Below are positions 9,720-19,399 of a stretch of 64,000 nt of DNA, in pieces. Within the stretch, counting starts at the first letter, position 1; every line of letters begins with the position of its first letter. The DNA comes from Limisphaerales bacterium (GTDB lineage Bacteria; Verrucomicrobiota; Verrucomicrobiia; Limisphaerales; UBA1100), in NCBI GenBank assembly GCA_014382585.1, contig JACNJL010000038.1:21726-85725 (forward strand), written 5' to 3'. A program made the translations under genes and the position numbers. The notes beneath the pieces were generated by a model that did not search any database, was not told the DNA's origin, and worked only from the letters and a program-made list of their open reading frames with translations.

Positions 9720-9980
9720 GGCATCTTTGGCGGCTTCGATGACTGGGAATTCTTCGGCGGTCAGATTGATGGCGATCCATTCCTGTTGATCTTCGGGCAC
9801 ATCGTCTTCGGCGTGGATGGCTTCGACGGGGCACGCGGCGACGCACGCATCGCAGTCGATGCAGGTTTCGGGATTGATCAATAGTTTGTCGGGCGCTTCG
9901 TGAAAGGCGGCCACGGGACATTCATCCACGCAGCTCGTGTAAACGCAATCGACACAGGCACCGGTAACAACGTAAGCCAT
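9681..9980 (-). CDS. Two-cluster ferredoxin (FdxA-like)
   Basis: 99-residue electron carrier. Cysteines at 9, 12, 17 and 21 (each set ending in Cys-Pro) and 40, 43, 46 and 50 make two cluster motifs. The start AYVVTGACVDCVYTSC matches the 7Fe ferredoxins of the Azotobacter FdI type. The extra cysteine those proteins carry after the first Cys-Pro is Ala here. I start at ATG 9980 because GGGAG lies ten bases upstream. A longer frame to 10007 adds only MTRGREKKI. A relic of its 3' end is found at 7690-7724. Confidence 0.92.
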   Translation of the reverse strand: MAYVVTGACVDCVYTSCVDECPVAAFHEAPDKLLINPETCIDCDACVAACPVEAIHAEDDVPEDQQEWIAINLTAEEFPVIEAAKDALKGPKCVNPNAA

Positions 9981-10088
9981 AATTTTTTTCTCCCGCCCGC
10001 GGGTCATCCACGAGTTGCGGGAGGCTATTCATTTGAGGCTCAAAAGTCAATCTGCTTTGGAGTTTCACGTTTTGAGAATCTTCCATCC

Positions 10089-10176
10089 GGGAGGGCGAAG
10101 CTTCTGCTGAGCCGGGCGTGTGCTTTCGGAAGGGCGACTATGCCGCCCTTCGGCTCAGCAGGAGCTTCGCCCTCCC
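10089..10176. repeat. REP-like long inverted repeat
   Basis: Arms 10089-10114 and 10151-10176 are 26 bases each with one mismatch (GGGAGGGCGAAGC.. against ..GCTTCGCCCTCCC). A smaller stem, AAGGGCG with CGCCCTT, lies inside. The sequence type (GGGCGAAGCTCCTGCTGAGCC) is the kind of dispersed intergenic palindrome I associate with this phylum. It lies in the 9981-10320 gap, which otherwise holds only a gene-tail relic (10188-10229) and a promoter. Confidence 0.85.
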
Positions 10177-10187
10177 CCGATTTTGAA

Positions 10188-10229
10188 TCACCAAATCTAC
10201 ACGGAATCGGCGGCGAAAATTTCTTCCAA
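10188..10229 (-). repeat. Relic of the DsrH-like gene 3' end (direct repeat with 13788-13829)
   Basis: These 42 bases match the 3' end of the gene at 13788-13970 with only a few changes. In that gene's frame they still read LEEIFAADSV, followed by a stop where the intact gene has Gln. The two copies bound the 10230-13787 island, so the ferredoxin side was once adjacent to the DsrH-like gene. Confidence 0.85.
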
Positions 10230-10286
10230 CACAAACACCCCATTTGTCGGGCCGAATTAGCGGATCTTTCTTTCCCGAATTCCCTC

Positions 10287-10314
10287 TTGACAGTTAAAAC
10301 CGTTTTCATACCCT
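10287..10314 (+). promoter_or_regulatory. Candidate sigma70-type promoter, leaderless geometry
   Basis: TTGACA (10287-10292), a 16-base spacer, then TACCCT (10309-10314). The ATG of the next gene is at 10321, only six bases after the -10 box, so a transcript from here would start at or near the initiation codon. The box at 43127-43154 has the same geometry. Confidence 0.45.
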
Positions 10315-10320
10315 AAACGT

Positions 10321-11138
10321 ATGCGCAGGATTTCTGTATTGCTCCTTCTCTGGATTGTTACCTCCCCTTTCAGTGCGCGGCTACAAGCGCACGATGTCCA
10401 AAACTTGGAGCACTGTATTTCTACTGTTTCCGGGATTGCGGGTTCACAATATCCTCTGTTGCAAGCATGGGCCGAGGGGGGATTGAGGGAGAACAATCCG
10501 GCATCTTCCACCAAGCTGGAGCAACGCGACCATAGCAATGCAACCCAATGTCAAACGCCATTCACCGCAGACTTGGGCTCGCCCAACTATGTGAATGACC
10601 TCCGAGACTTAGCGGCTATGATGGGGGTGACTCTCCACAAGCACTGGCCCTCACATATGTGGGGCAAAGCTTGGTGGCAGTCGCTTCAAGTAGATGACAA
10701 ATATATGTTTTTTATGGACAGCAGTGAAACTCCCGCGGACTTAGCGATTGAGGTGATACGATACGCGCTTTACCGCGAATGGATGGCCCGGCGTCATGGG
10801 CACGTCTCCACTTTTGTGACTAATCCCCAAGGCATCCCCCAACTCCAATGGAGCCATTACGATGGTTCCTTCAGTTTTTTACCCATCTTGGAATTGTCCG
10901 AGCGGCAGTTGCGGAGTTCAATTTTAATGGAGCTAAAAATGGAATTCGATTGCCAAAGACACAACACAACGGATCGCACCCAAAATATACGAGTGCAATT
11001 GAATCTAAACTTGATAAGTTATTTAAAGAAAATCCGAATTTATCCCCTGAACAAGCCAGATCTATTCTCGAAAATTACACCGGCCGCATCAAGAACAGGC
11101 TAGCTGAACAAGTCAGCGGAACCCAAAGGCTAAGATGA
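10321..11138 (+). pseudogene. Exported HNH/AHH-type nuclease toxin, apparently frameshifted
   Basis: The frame from 10321 encodes a signal peptide (MRRISVLLLLWIVTSPFSARLQA) and about 170 further residues without a recognised domain. Around 10850-10920 the better coding signal moves to the frame ending at 11138. That frame reads NGIRLPKTQHNGSHPKY and then a helical tail with LSPEQARSILENY. NG-x-x-LP followed by H-x-G-x-HP-x-Y is the second half of AHH-type HNH/EndoVII nuclease toxins. The AHH triad itself is not visible in any frame, so the enzyme may be dead. Immunity-like genes follow directly. A sequencing error is an alternative to true decay. Confidence 0.55.
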
Positions 11139-11165
11139 TCCAATGGAAACATTCTCCTTACAGAA

Positions 11166-11660
11166 GTGGATTTGCAGCCGATTTTAGAAAAAGGGGGCGT
11201 CGAAGAAGGAGTCGCTGAGTTGGCGCGTTTTTATTACGCGGAAATATACCCGGCTCACCCGTACTCAGAATGGCCCATACTCATAATTGATTATTGGCCG
11301 CACGAAGGTTGGATTCAGGTTTATCCACGTCAAGAAGAAGGGCCACTGACACCCCAAGAGCTGAAGGAATTTTCTTCTCAAATTAAAGGGCTTTGCCTAA
11401 TTTCGATCAAAGAATTAAAAAAACGTTACGAACAAAATGATGCATTGCGTGGCATGGAATCATTCATACAAGAACAGTTTGATGAATTTGCCTCAAGGCA
11501 TACACTGTTGGTTTCTGAGATGGCGGACACAGTTGCCAAGGTATGGCCGGAGGTGCATACTAAAATGGCTCCAGGTGCACGAATAACAGCCCGCATCATT
11601 GAATCTTCAAATATGGATATGGAAGGACATCTAATTTCACTAAAGGACATCCCATTATGA
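11166..11660 (+). CDS. Immunity-like protein, single copy of a repeated ~150-residue domain
   Basis: 164 residues from GTG 11166, no signal peptide. The pattern GVAELARFYYAEIYPAHPYSEWP, then a W-rich strand pair, then a long helix ending in AKVWPEVHTKMAPGARITA, recurs twice in the next protein. So three copies of one domain lie in tandem. Its place directly after a toxin-like gene and its small acidic cytoplasmic nature suggest an immunity function (inference); I do not recognise the Pfam family. It overlaps the next gene by an ATGA. Confidence 0.65.
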   Translation: MDLQPILEKGGVEEGVAELARFYYAEIYPAHPYSEWPILIIDYWPHEGWIQVYPRQEEGPLTPQELKEFSSQIKGLCLISIKELKKRYEQNDALRGMESFIQEQFDEFASRHTLLVSEMADTVAKVWPEVHTKMAPGARITARIIESSNMDMEGHLISLKDIPL

Positions 11661-12691
11661 CCCGCTGGAAAAAACGACAGAAACAAAATGGGGATTACTT
11701 AGAGTGCAAAGGCCATGCTTTTAACAGCACCACAATGCAGAATAATATTCATGAATTTGCTCGAGTATTTTATGAAGACATCCTCCCACTCCATCAGAAT
11801 GAAGAATGGCAACTCGTGCATATCCACATTTCTGAAGGTGGATTCAAGGCAACCCCTAGGCGGTTGCCTCCAATTACTCCGCTCAAACGTGGAATGGTAT
11901 CGATAAATTCGCCATCTCTGAGTAAACGTTTTGATACACAGCTTCGTCCTTTCAAGGACGGAAAAGAACGGTGGAGGGCCTTCCGCATTGCTGCTGGGCA
12001 GGTGTGCGAGTTTGTCCGGCAGGAATGGCCCAAGGTGCACCAACAGTTTGAACCGAACCGCAAGCTGCACATCTACATCACCGCTGCTTCCAACCCGGTC
12101 AATCCCTATCCCCTCCTTGAATTCGATGGCGCCACCGGTACTCTCGAACACAACCCGGCCTGCTTTCCTACCCCCCAGCCAGCATCCGGCGAACGCCCCA
12201 TGGGGATCACTTGGGAACGCACCTCCGAAAAAGGCCATTTCGCTCTCGGCGAAGCTATCGGCGATTCCATTGAGCACTGCCTCGCCGAGCTAGCCCGTTA
12301 TTATTACCGCGAAATATTCCCCCTTCATGACTCCACAAACTGGCCGCTTCTGATGATTGAGCTTTGGCCTGATTCCGCTCGCGTGATTGTCTTTCCCCAA
12401 CGGCAAGGCTCCCTCAATCGCAATGAACGGGGCTGCTGCCAAATCACCATCCCCACCCTTCAAGATCAGTACGCCCACGCCCACGCCGTATATCAGGCCG
12501 ATTCCCCGACTCCGGAAGAGGATGACGAGTTTGAAAAACGCTATGAAGTATTGATGGCCAACCTCGTGGAATCCGTAATCAAGACTTGGCCCGCCATTCA
12601 CGCCAAAGCCGCCCCCTCCACCCGCCTCCTCGCCTGCATTACTGACTCGGGCCAGCTCCACCCTGCGCCTCTCCGGGAACTGAAACTTTAA
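11657..12691 (+). CDS. Two-domain immunity-like protein
   Basis: 344 residues. After a basic N-terminus, domain 1 (about 28-165) has HEFARVFYEDILPLHQNEEW and EWPKVHQQFEPNRKLHIYI. Domain 2 (about 195-340) has CLAELARYYYREIFPLHDSTNW and TWPAIHAKAAPSTRLLACI. Both match the protein at 11166-11660, so this looks like an in-frame duplication of one protective domain. Domain 2 is closer to the 11166 protein than domain 1 is. Translation is coupled to the preceding gene by an ATGA overlap. Tandem arrays of related immunity genes are known in polymorphic-toxin loci; function here is inferred. Confidence 0.65.
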   Translation: MTRWKKRQKQNGDYLECKGHAFNSTTMQNNIHEFARVFYEDILPLHQNEEWQLVHIHISEGGFKATPRRLPPITPLKRGMVSINSPSLSKRFDTQLRPFKDGKERWRAFRIAAGQVCEFVRQEWPKVHQQFEPNRKLHIYITAASNPVNPYPLLEFDGATGTLEHNPACFPTPQPASGERPMGITWERTSEKGHFALGEAIGDSIEHCLAELARYYYREIFPLHDSTNWPLLMIELWPDSARVIVFPQRQGSLNRNERGCCQITIPTLQDQYAHAHAVYQADSPTPEEDDEFEKRYEVLMANLVESVIKTWPAIHAKAAPSTRLLACITDSGQLHPAPLRELKL

Positions 12692-12794
12692 GCACGGCAA
12701 TCGGTACGGAGTATAGTACATTTTGGTTGGGGCAACGGGTGATCGCATACGGGCTTGGAAGCCCCCGCCTCAACCAAAACTTCCGACAACCAAT

Positions 12795-12989
12795 ATGGGA
12801 AAACAAATGAGCAGTGAGTGGGTTGAGGGTAATATAAAAAGAATGTTGGAAAGCAAGAATCAAAAAGTCGTTGAAACCGGCAGGATTTTGAACGAAGCAA
12901 TTCAAACGAATCCTAATAGTATCCGCCGAAAAATTAATGTGTTGGGCCCCGACGGAGTCAATCGTTGGAATGTAGTTAACATCCCATGA
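12795..12989 (+). CDS. Short orphan toxin-tail-like ORF
   Basis: 64 residues from ATG 12795. The frame is open from 12717 without a convincing start, reading RAWKPPPQPKLPTTN before the ATG. A short helical segment (MSSEWVEGNIKRMLESKNQ) is followed by a small beta-like end, NVLGPDGVNRWNVVNIP. It ends in an ATGA overlap with the next gene. Its size, the missing N-terminal part and the pairing suggest a displaced C-terminal toxin cassette, but no catalytic motif is recognised. Confidence 0.4.
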   Translation: MGKQMSSEWVEGNIKRMLESKNQKVVETGRILNEAIQTNPNSIRRKINVLGPDGVNRWNVVNIP

Positions 12990-13732
12990 ATGCAGAAGAT
13001 CTAGCGCGCATCAAAGAGAATTTAGAATATTATCGGGGAAGCTTGAACCGTTGTCACAAGATTATTGAAGAATCTGGCGACAACCCATTGGGAACGGTCA
13101 CGTCGAGCATGCAGGATGAATACAGGGCGATTGCCGTTTACCAAGGTGTTGTTGAGGGCGAATGGAATCTATTCCCTGAGTTTATGGCTAGTTCAGTGGA
13201 ATGTTGGCTTAACTTGCTTGCCAAGTATTCAAATGAAGGAACGGTATGTTGTTCTATGGTGGACGTCATACCCGCATACAAGTGCTCACTTGATGCATTG
13301 GCCGCTGGCAATGAAGCGCTGTCCAAACAGGTGGCTAACGAGATCCAGCAACGATGCGATTACTTAAGCCACCGTTTTTCCTGCTACTTTGCCTTTGCCG
13401 TCAAAAGCGTGACGCTTGAATCCGATGACGTCTCAGAGCGTTTGGAAGCACTGGATATTGAGTGCAAAACAAAAGACGGGGTCTATTTCCAAGGCCATGC
13501 CCAAGTGTTGCGATGCATCGCCGAACACAATGAAGCCCCACTCTCTGAAGCCTTTAAACTGTTGCTTAAGGGCCATCGCAAACTTTCACGTGGCGCGGGA
13601 ATGTTTAATCTCACGGTTGACGTATACCTCTCTGTCTGGGGTCTGGGCCTCGCCAACCTCTGCCACTTTCGGGGACTAACAGTGGAAATTGATGACCCCC
13701 TGATTCCCAAGCAACTTCTGCTTCAAACGTAA
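12986..13732 (+). CDS. All-helical immunity-like protein (resembles Imm49 type)
   Basis: 248 residues, no signal peptide, mostly predicted helix. RAIAVYQGVVEGEWNLFPEF, the SSVECWLNLLAKYSNEG helix, and a long Ala/Leu-rich middle resemble the general character of Imm49-type immunity proteins. The family call is tentative. The gene is coupled by ATGA to the toxin-tail-like ORF at 12795-12989, the order typical of toxin/immunity pairs. It is the last gene of the 10230-13787 island. Confidence 0.5.
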   Translation: MNAEDLARIKENLEYYRGSLNRCHKIIEESGDNPLGTVTSSMQDEYRAIAVYQGVVEGEWNLFPEFMASSVECWLNLLAKYSNEGTVCCSMVDVIPAYKCSLDALAAGNEALSKQVANEIQQRCDYLSHRFSCYFAFAVKSVTLESDDVSERLEALDIECKTKDGVYFQGHAQVLRCIAEHNEAPLSEAFKLLLKGHRKLSRGAGMFNLTVDVYLSVWGLGLANLCHFRGLTVEIDDPLIPKQLLLQT

Positions 13733-13787
13733 GTGGAAATCAAAAAACTAAGATGGTCTGGCGACACAGATATCATGACTTGTTTGC

Positions 13788-13970
13788 TCACCAAACTTGC
13801 ACGGAATCGGCGGCGAAAATTTCTTCGAGCAGGATTGAGTAGTCGCCGTTGGGGTCCACTTCGGTGAGGTCGATGACGCGGGTTTCGTGGCCGATGGTTT
13901 CCTGGGCGGCGATGATGCCGGCGGGCAACGGATCGTCTTCGCGGGTGAGGATGTGGATGATGCGGGCCAT
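13788..13970 (-). CDS. Short DsrH/TusB-like protein
   Basis: 60 residues beginning ARIIHILTREDDPLPAG and ending in LLEEIFAADSVQVW. TusB/DsrH proteins are usually about 95 residues and also end in a short helix with a terminal Trp. Together with two DsrE-type genes directly upstream, this makes a DsrE-F-H-like trio for sulfur relay (inference). The N-terminal cysteine region of TusB is absent, so it may not carry sulfur itself. Its last 42 bases are duplicated at 10188-10229. Confidence 0.5.
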   Translation of the reverse strand: MARIIHILTREDDPLPAGIIAAQETIGHETRVIDLTEVDPNGDYSILLEEIFAADSVQVW

Positions 13971-13971
13971 T

Positions 13972-14364
13972 TCAAAATCTCATTACCATTTCCGCTTCGG
14001 CGGCCAGCTCGGCGAGGGCGGGTTCTTTGAGGCGGTTTTTCAAAATCACTTCGGTGTCGAGGGCTTCCATTGTTTGCTCATCGGGCATCACGTACACGCG
14101 CCCGCCTTTTTCGCGAACCATCGGGAGGAATTGTTTGTACATTTTGCTGTCGGGCAAATCCGCCGCGGCTTCGCTGAGCGCGTGGGCGGCGGCGTGGTGC
14201 AGCACGACGCTCACTTCCACCTGTTCCCAAACGCACACGCCGCCCGCCAAACGCACGGCCTCGGCCGCGCGCGGATTGGTGCGCGGATCGGCATCGATGA
14301 TGATGAGCACTTTGCGCTTGGGCTTGAGGTCGACTTGCAATTTGTCGGCGAGGGTTTCCATCAA
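13972..14364 (-). CDS. DsrE/DsrF-like family protein
   Basis: 130 residues; the second in-frame Met (METLADK) is equally possible as the start. Rossmann-like pattern with KVLIIIDADPRTNPRAAEAV, GGVCVWEQVEVSVVLHHAAA, and a C-terminal VRFs-like strand VYVMPDEQT. The fold and neighbours fit the DsrE/F sulfur-relay superfamily. Only one cysteine (in GGVCVWEQ) is visible and it is not at the usual TusD position, so it could be structural. It overlaps neither neighbour but has gaps of one and six bases. Confidence 0.6.
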   Translation of the reverse strand: MMETLADKLQVDLKPKRKVLIIIDADPRTNPRAAEAVRLAGGVCVWEQVEVSVVLHHAAAHALSEAAADLPDSKMYKQFLPMVREKGGRVYVMPDEQTMEALDTEVILKNRLKEPALAELAAEAEMVMRF

Positions 14365-14370
14365 ACTATT

Positions 14371-14724
14371 TTAGTTGAAACTGACAAAGCGATCGGTGGA
14401 GGACATTACGTCGTTGAGCAATGTGAGGCCGCCGTACAAAGCGTTTTCGCCGGGGACAATTTTGCGCCGTTGGCAGGCATAGGCGCAGGCAAAAAGGCGG
14501 AGGCCGTGGCCGCGCAGGGTTTGGACGCGTTGGTCTTCCACCCCCGCCACGGCGTCGTCGAGGCAGTAGAGGTAGACTTCGTCTTTGGCGGTGAGTGCGG
14601 CGGCGGCGAGCTGGAGGCCGTGGTGAAAGCTGGCGTGCGTGGGCGCGACAGAAATCAGAATACCCAGTTTGCGCGCTTTCGCCACATTGGGCACATCGGG
14701 CGATTGCTCCTGCACCGGCTCCAT
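14371..14724 (-). CDS. DsrE-family sulfur-relay-like protein
   Basis: 117 residues. KLGILISVAPTHASFHHGLQ is the first strand and helix, AKDEVYLYCLDDAVAGV the second, and LFACAYACQRRKI near residue 80 is the cysteine-bearing loop expected for DsrE/TusD sulfur transfer. First gene of the three-gene DsrEFH-like set. A plausible role is passing sulfane sulfur between carriers; the target is unknown because no tusA-type or tRNA-thiolation gene is nearby. Confidence 0.7.
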   Translation of the reverse strand: MEPVQEQSPDVPNVAKARKLGILISVAPTHASFHHGLQLAAAALTAKDEVYLYCLDDAVAGVEDQRVQTLRGHGLRLFACAYACQRRKIVPGENALYGGLTLLNDVMSSTDRFVSFN

Positions 14725-14769
14725 AGGGCGAGGGTAATGAGGCCGCGCGAGGGTGTCAATCGGCGGCGT

Positions 14770-15300
14770 TTATTTGATCTTCACTCCGTGCTCCCACAGT
14801 GGCGTGAGGTCGGGGTCGTTGACGGCCATATTTTTGACGCGCTTGGAGTCGCCGACTTTGAGGGCGCACTCCAGCCATTCGCGAGCTTCCTGGATGGCGC
14901 CGCTTTGGCATTTGTAACAGGCGAGGTTGTACGGGATGGCCTCGTCGTGCGGAAAGCGTTTGAGCATCGGCACGAGTAAGTTGAAGGCTTCGTCGAAACG
15001 CTCAAGATAAAAGAGCGCGTTGCCATGGTTGATCCAGCCCTGCGGCATCTCCGGCTGCACCTCGATCATTTGAAGGCTGATGTTCAGGCAACGCTCCCAA
15101 TCCTGCATGCGATTGTGAATATGCCAACGCACCTGCAGCACATCAAAGTGCCGCCGGTAGTCCGGTGAAATTAACTCCAACTCAGCCAAGGCCGAATCGT
15201 AGTCCCCCAATTCCATCCACCCTTCAGCGCCGGACAGGAAATGCGTGTCCGGTGGTTCCAATTGTCCCATCTTCATTGCTTGCCCCAAATGCGAAAACAC
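14770..15300 (-). CDS. TPR-repeat protein
   Basis: 176 residues from GTG 15300, which has AAGGTG four bases upstream. ATG codons at residues 9 and 11 are alternatives. Four or so TPR helical pairs are visible: GWMELGDYDSALAELELI, HIHNRMQDWERCLNISLQMI, WINHGNALFYLERFDEAFNL and IPYNLACYKCQSGAIQEARE. The end DPDLTPLWEHGVKIK parallels the TPR gene at 1509-1937. Cytoplasmic, probably a scaffold. The 15301-15475 gap to ligA shows no gene. Confidence 0.8.
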   Translation of the reverse strand: MFSHLGQAMKMGQLEPPDTHFLSGAEGWMELGDYDSALAELELISPDYRRHFDVLQVRWHIHNRMQDWERCLNISLQMIEVQPEMPQGWINHGNALFYLERFDEAFNLLVPMLKRFPHDEAIPYNLACYKCQSGAIQEAREWLECALKVGDSKRVKNMAVNDPDLTPLWEHGVKIK

Positions 15301-15475
15301 GATGCACCTTCATAAAACGGCTGGTTGATTCCCCCTCCTTGGTGAATTCGTGCGGCTCCCTCGCAACGGCATAGTGTTTAGCAGAAACCGGGCCAACGCC
15401 CAAGCTCGGGTTATTCACCGCGCTTTTAGCTGAAAACAAAAAGATTGTGCGAAATTGGATGGCACCTTTTTCCCA

Positions 15476-17896
<2,421 letters not shown>

Positions 17897-17904
<8 letters not shown>

Positions 17905-18133
17905 GGGCGCGCTCCTCCCGGCGCATATCCTCGAACGCCTTCCAGCCACGCTTGGCCGCCGCGCGTGGAATCATACCGCGCAGTTTCTTCCAAGCATCCT
18001 TGGGCAGCGGCGTGCCGATGAGCAGACCGTCGCGGATTTCCCATTCCACGTGGGAACCGGGGGCCATCTCCAGTTCCTCGCACAGGGCTTTGGGGATGGA
18101 AATTTGTCGTTTGGCCGAAAGCAATGTTTTCAT
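17897..18133 (-). CDS. AbrB/SpoVT-type antitoxin
   Basis: 78 residues. The N-terminal half, KTLLSAKRQISIPKALCEEL followed by APGSHVEWEIRDG, is the swapped-hairpin AbrB DNA-binding fold. The helical basic tail would bind the PIN toxin. It overlaps the toxin by eight bases. The 18134-18199 stretch upstream includes a CCAAACTGGTTTGG palindrome at 18168-18181, a possible operator for autoregulation (inference). Confidence 0.85.
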
Positions 18134-18167
18134 ACCGACAACTTACGGTAAAACTTGCGATCCGTCA

Positions 18168-18181
18168 ACCAAACTGGTTTG
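18168..18181. promoter_or_regulatory. Palindrome upstream of the toxin-antitoxin operon
   Basis: CCAAACTGGTTTGG is a perfect 14-base inverted repeat about 35 bases upstream of the antitoxin start, repeated in part as TTTGGTAAAACTT just after. It is a candidate operator for the AbrB-type antitoxin. It also lies just after the lipA stop, so a role as part of a terminator is possible. Confidence 0.4.
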
Positions 18182-18199
18182 GTTTGGTAAAACTTGAAC

Positions 18200-19093
18200 T
18201 CATTGTGCCGGCAGCACGAAATCATCCGCGTGATACGAACTGCGAACCAACGGCCCGCTGGCGACGTGGGTGAAACCCATCGCCTCGGCGGTTTTTTTGT
18301 GTTCGGCGAATTGATCGGGATGGATGAATTCAACGACGGGCAAATGCTTTTGGGTGGGCTGGAGGTATTGGCCGAGCGTGAGGAGGTCGCAGCCGACGGC
18401 GCGCAGGTCGGCCATCGCCTCGTGCAGTTCGGCTTCCGTTTCGCCAAGGCCGAGCATGAGGCCGGATTTGGTGAAAATTTCCGGGGCGCGTTTTTTTGCT
18501 TTGCTCAAAACGGAGAGCGATCGGTCGTACGTCGCCACCGAACGCACTTCGGGGGTGAGGCGGCGGATGGTTTCGAGGTTGTGATTGAAAATTTCAGGTC
18601 GCGCGGCGAGCACGGTGTCGATGGCCGCATCGTCATCCAAAAAATCCGGCGTGAGGATTTCAATGATGGTTTCCGGATTTACCGCGCGTACGCGTTCGAT
18701 GACTTTTTGAAAATGCGCCGCGCCGCCATCGGCCAAATCATCGCGGGCCACGGCGGTGATGACGATGTGTTTGAGCTTCATCCGCCGCGTGGCTTCGGCA
18801 ACGCGTTCGGGCTCGTCGGCCTCGAGCGCCATCGGTTTGCGGGTATCCACCGCGCAGAAACCACACGCGCGCGTGCAGCGATCGCCGGCGATCATAAAAG
18901 TGGCGGTGCCTTTGCTCCAGCATTCCCAGTGATTCGGACAGCGCGCGCTTTCGCAAACGGTGTGGAGGTTGAGATCGTCGATGAGATTACGCGTGGCGAA
19001 GTACGCGCTGGCTGTCGGCAGTTGAAGCCGAAACCACTCCGGGAGGCGCGGGCGTTTTTGTGGCGAAGGGGCTGGTTCGGCGACGGCGCTCAT
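18200..19093 (-). CDS. lipA: Lipoyl synthase LipA
   Basis: Radical SAM enzyme that inserts two sulfurs into protein-bound octanoate. 297 residues from ATG 19093, which overlaps the glutaredoxin stop by ATGA. A start eight codons upstream is also open. Both cluster motifs are present: the auxiliary cluster CESARCPNHWEC and the radical SAM CTRACGFC. The C-terminal RSSYHA supplies the conserved serine ligand. VKHIVITAVARDD-type motif (KLKHIVITAVARDDLADGGA) is also typical. Translational coupling to a glutaredoxin hints at cluster supply or thiol maintenance for LipA (inference). Confidence 0.96.
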   Translation of the reverse strand: MSAVAEPAPSPQKRPRLPEWFRLQLPTASAYFATRNLIDDLNLHTVCESARCPNHWECWSKGTATFMIAGDRCTRACGFCAVDTRKPMALEADEPERVAEATRRMKLKHIVITAVARDDLADGGAAHFQKVIERVRAVNPETIIEILTPDFLDDDAAIDTVLAARPEIFNHNLETIRRLTPEVRSVATYDRSLSVLSKAKKRAPEIFTKSGLMLGLGETEAELHEAMADLRAVGCDLLTLGQYLQPTQKHLPVVEFIHPDQFAEHKKTAEAMGFTHVASGPLVRSSYHADDFVLPAQ

Positions 19094-19347
19094 TTTGATT
19101 TCCCGAGCCCTTCCCAAAATACCACCAACTCGCGCGCGCCGAAATCTGCCAGCACTTGGCCATCCACGGCGATCACCGGCGCGAGAGTTTGGCCGGAGAG
19201 CCGTTCCATTTCCTCGAAGGCTTCCGGGTTATCAATCACATCGACCGTTTCAAATTCGATGCCTTGACTGGTGAGCCAATGCTCCGCCTGGCGGCACCAG
19301 CCGCATACGGGCTTCACGTAAAGGATTACTGTTTCAGGCTGATACAT
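19090..19347 (-). CDS. Glutaredoxin-like protein
   Basis: 85 residues with a CGWC redox site at about 15-18 (VKPVCGWCRQAEHWL), a middle strand VDVIDNPEAF, and the conserved cis-Pro segment LAPVIAVDG. Glutaredoxin fold that reduces disulfides or carries iron-sulfur clusters. GFARELVVF-type C-terminal helix (DFGARELVVFWEGL) completes it. ATGA overlap with lipA. Confidence 0.88.
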   Translation of the reverse strand: MYQPETVILYVKPVCGWCRQAEHWLTSQGIEFETVDVIDNPEAFEEMERLSGQTLAPVIAVDGQVLADFGARELVVFWEGLGKSK

Positions 19348-19399
19348 ATTGCGCGGCCATCATTGGCTTTTTCCGGGCTGCTGGCAAATCACGTTTGGG

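Noticed and set aside
15224-15439. 71-residue minus-strand frame reaching into the ligA/TPR gap
   Set aside because: It overlaps the TPR gene in another frame and has no support of its own.
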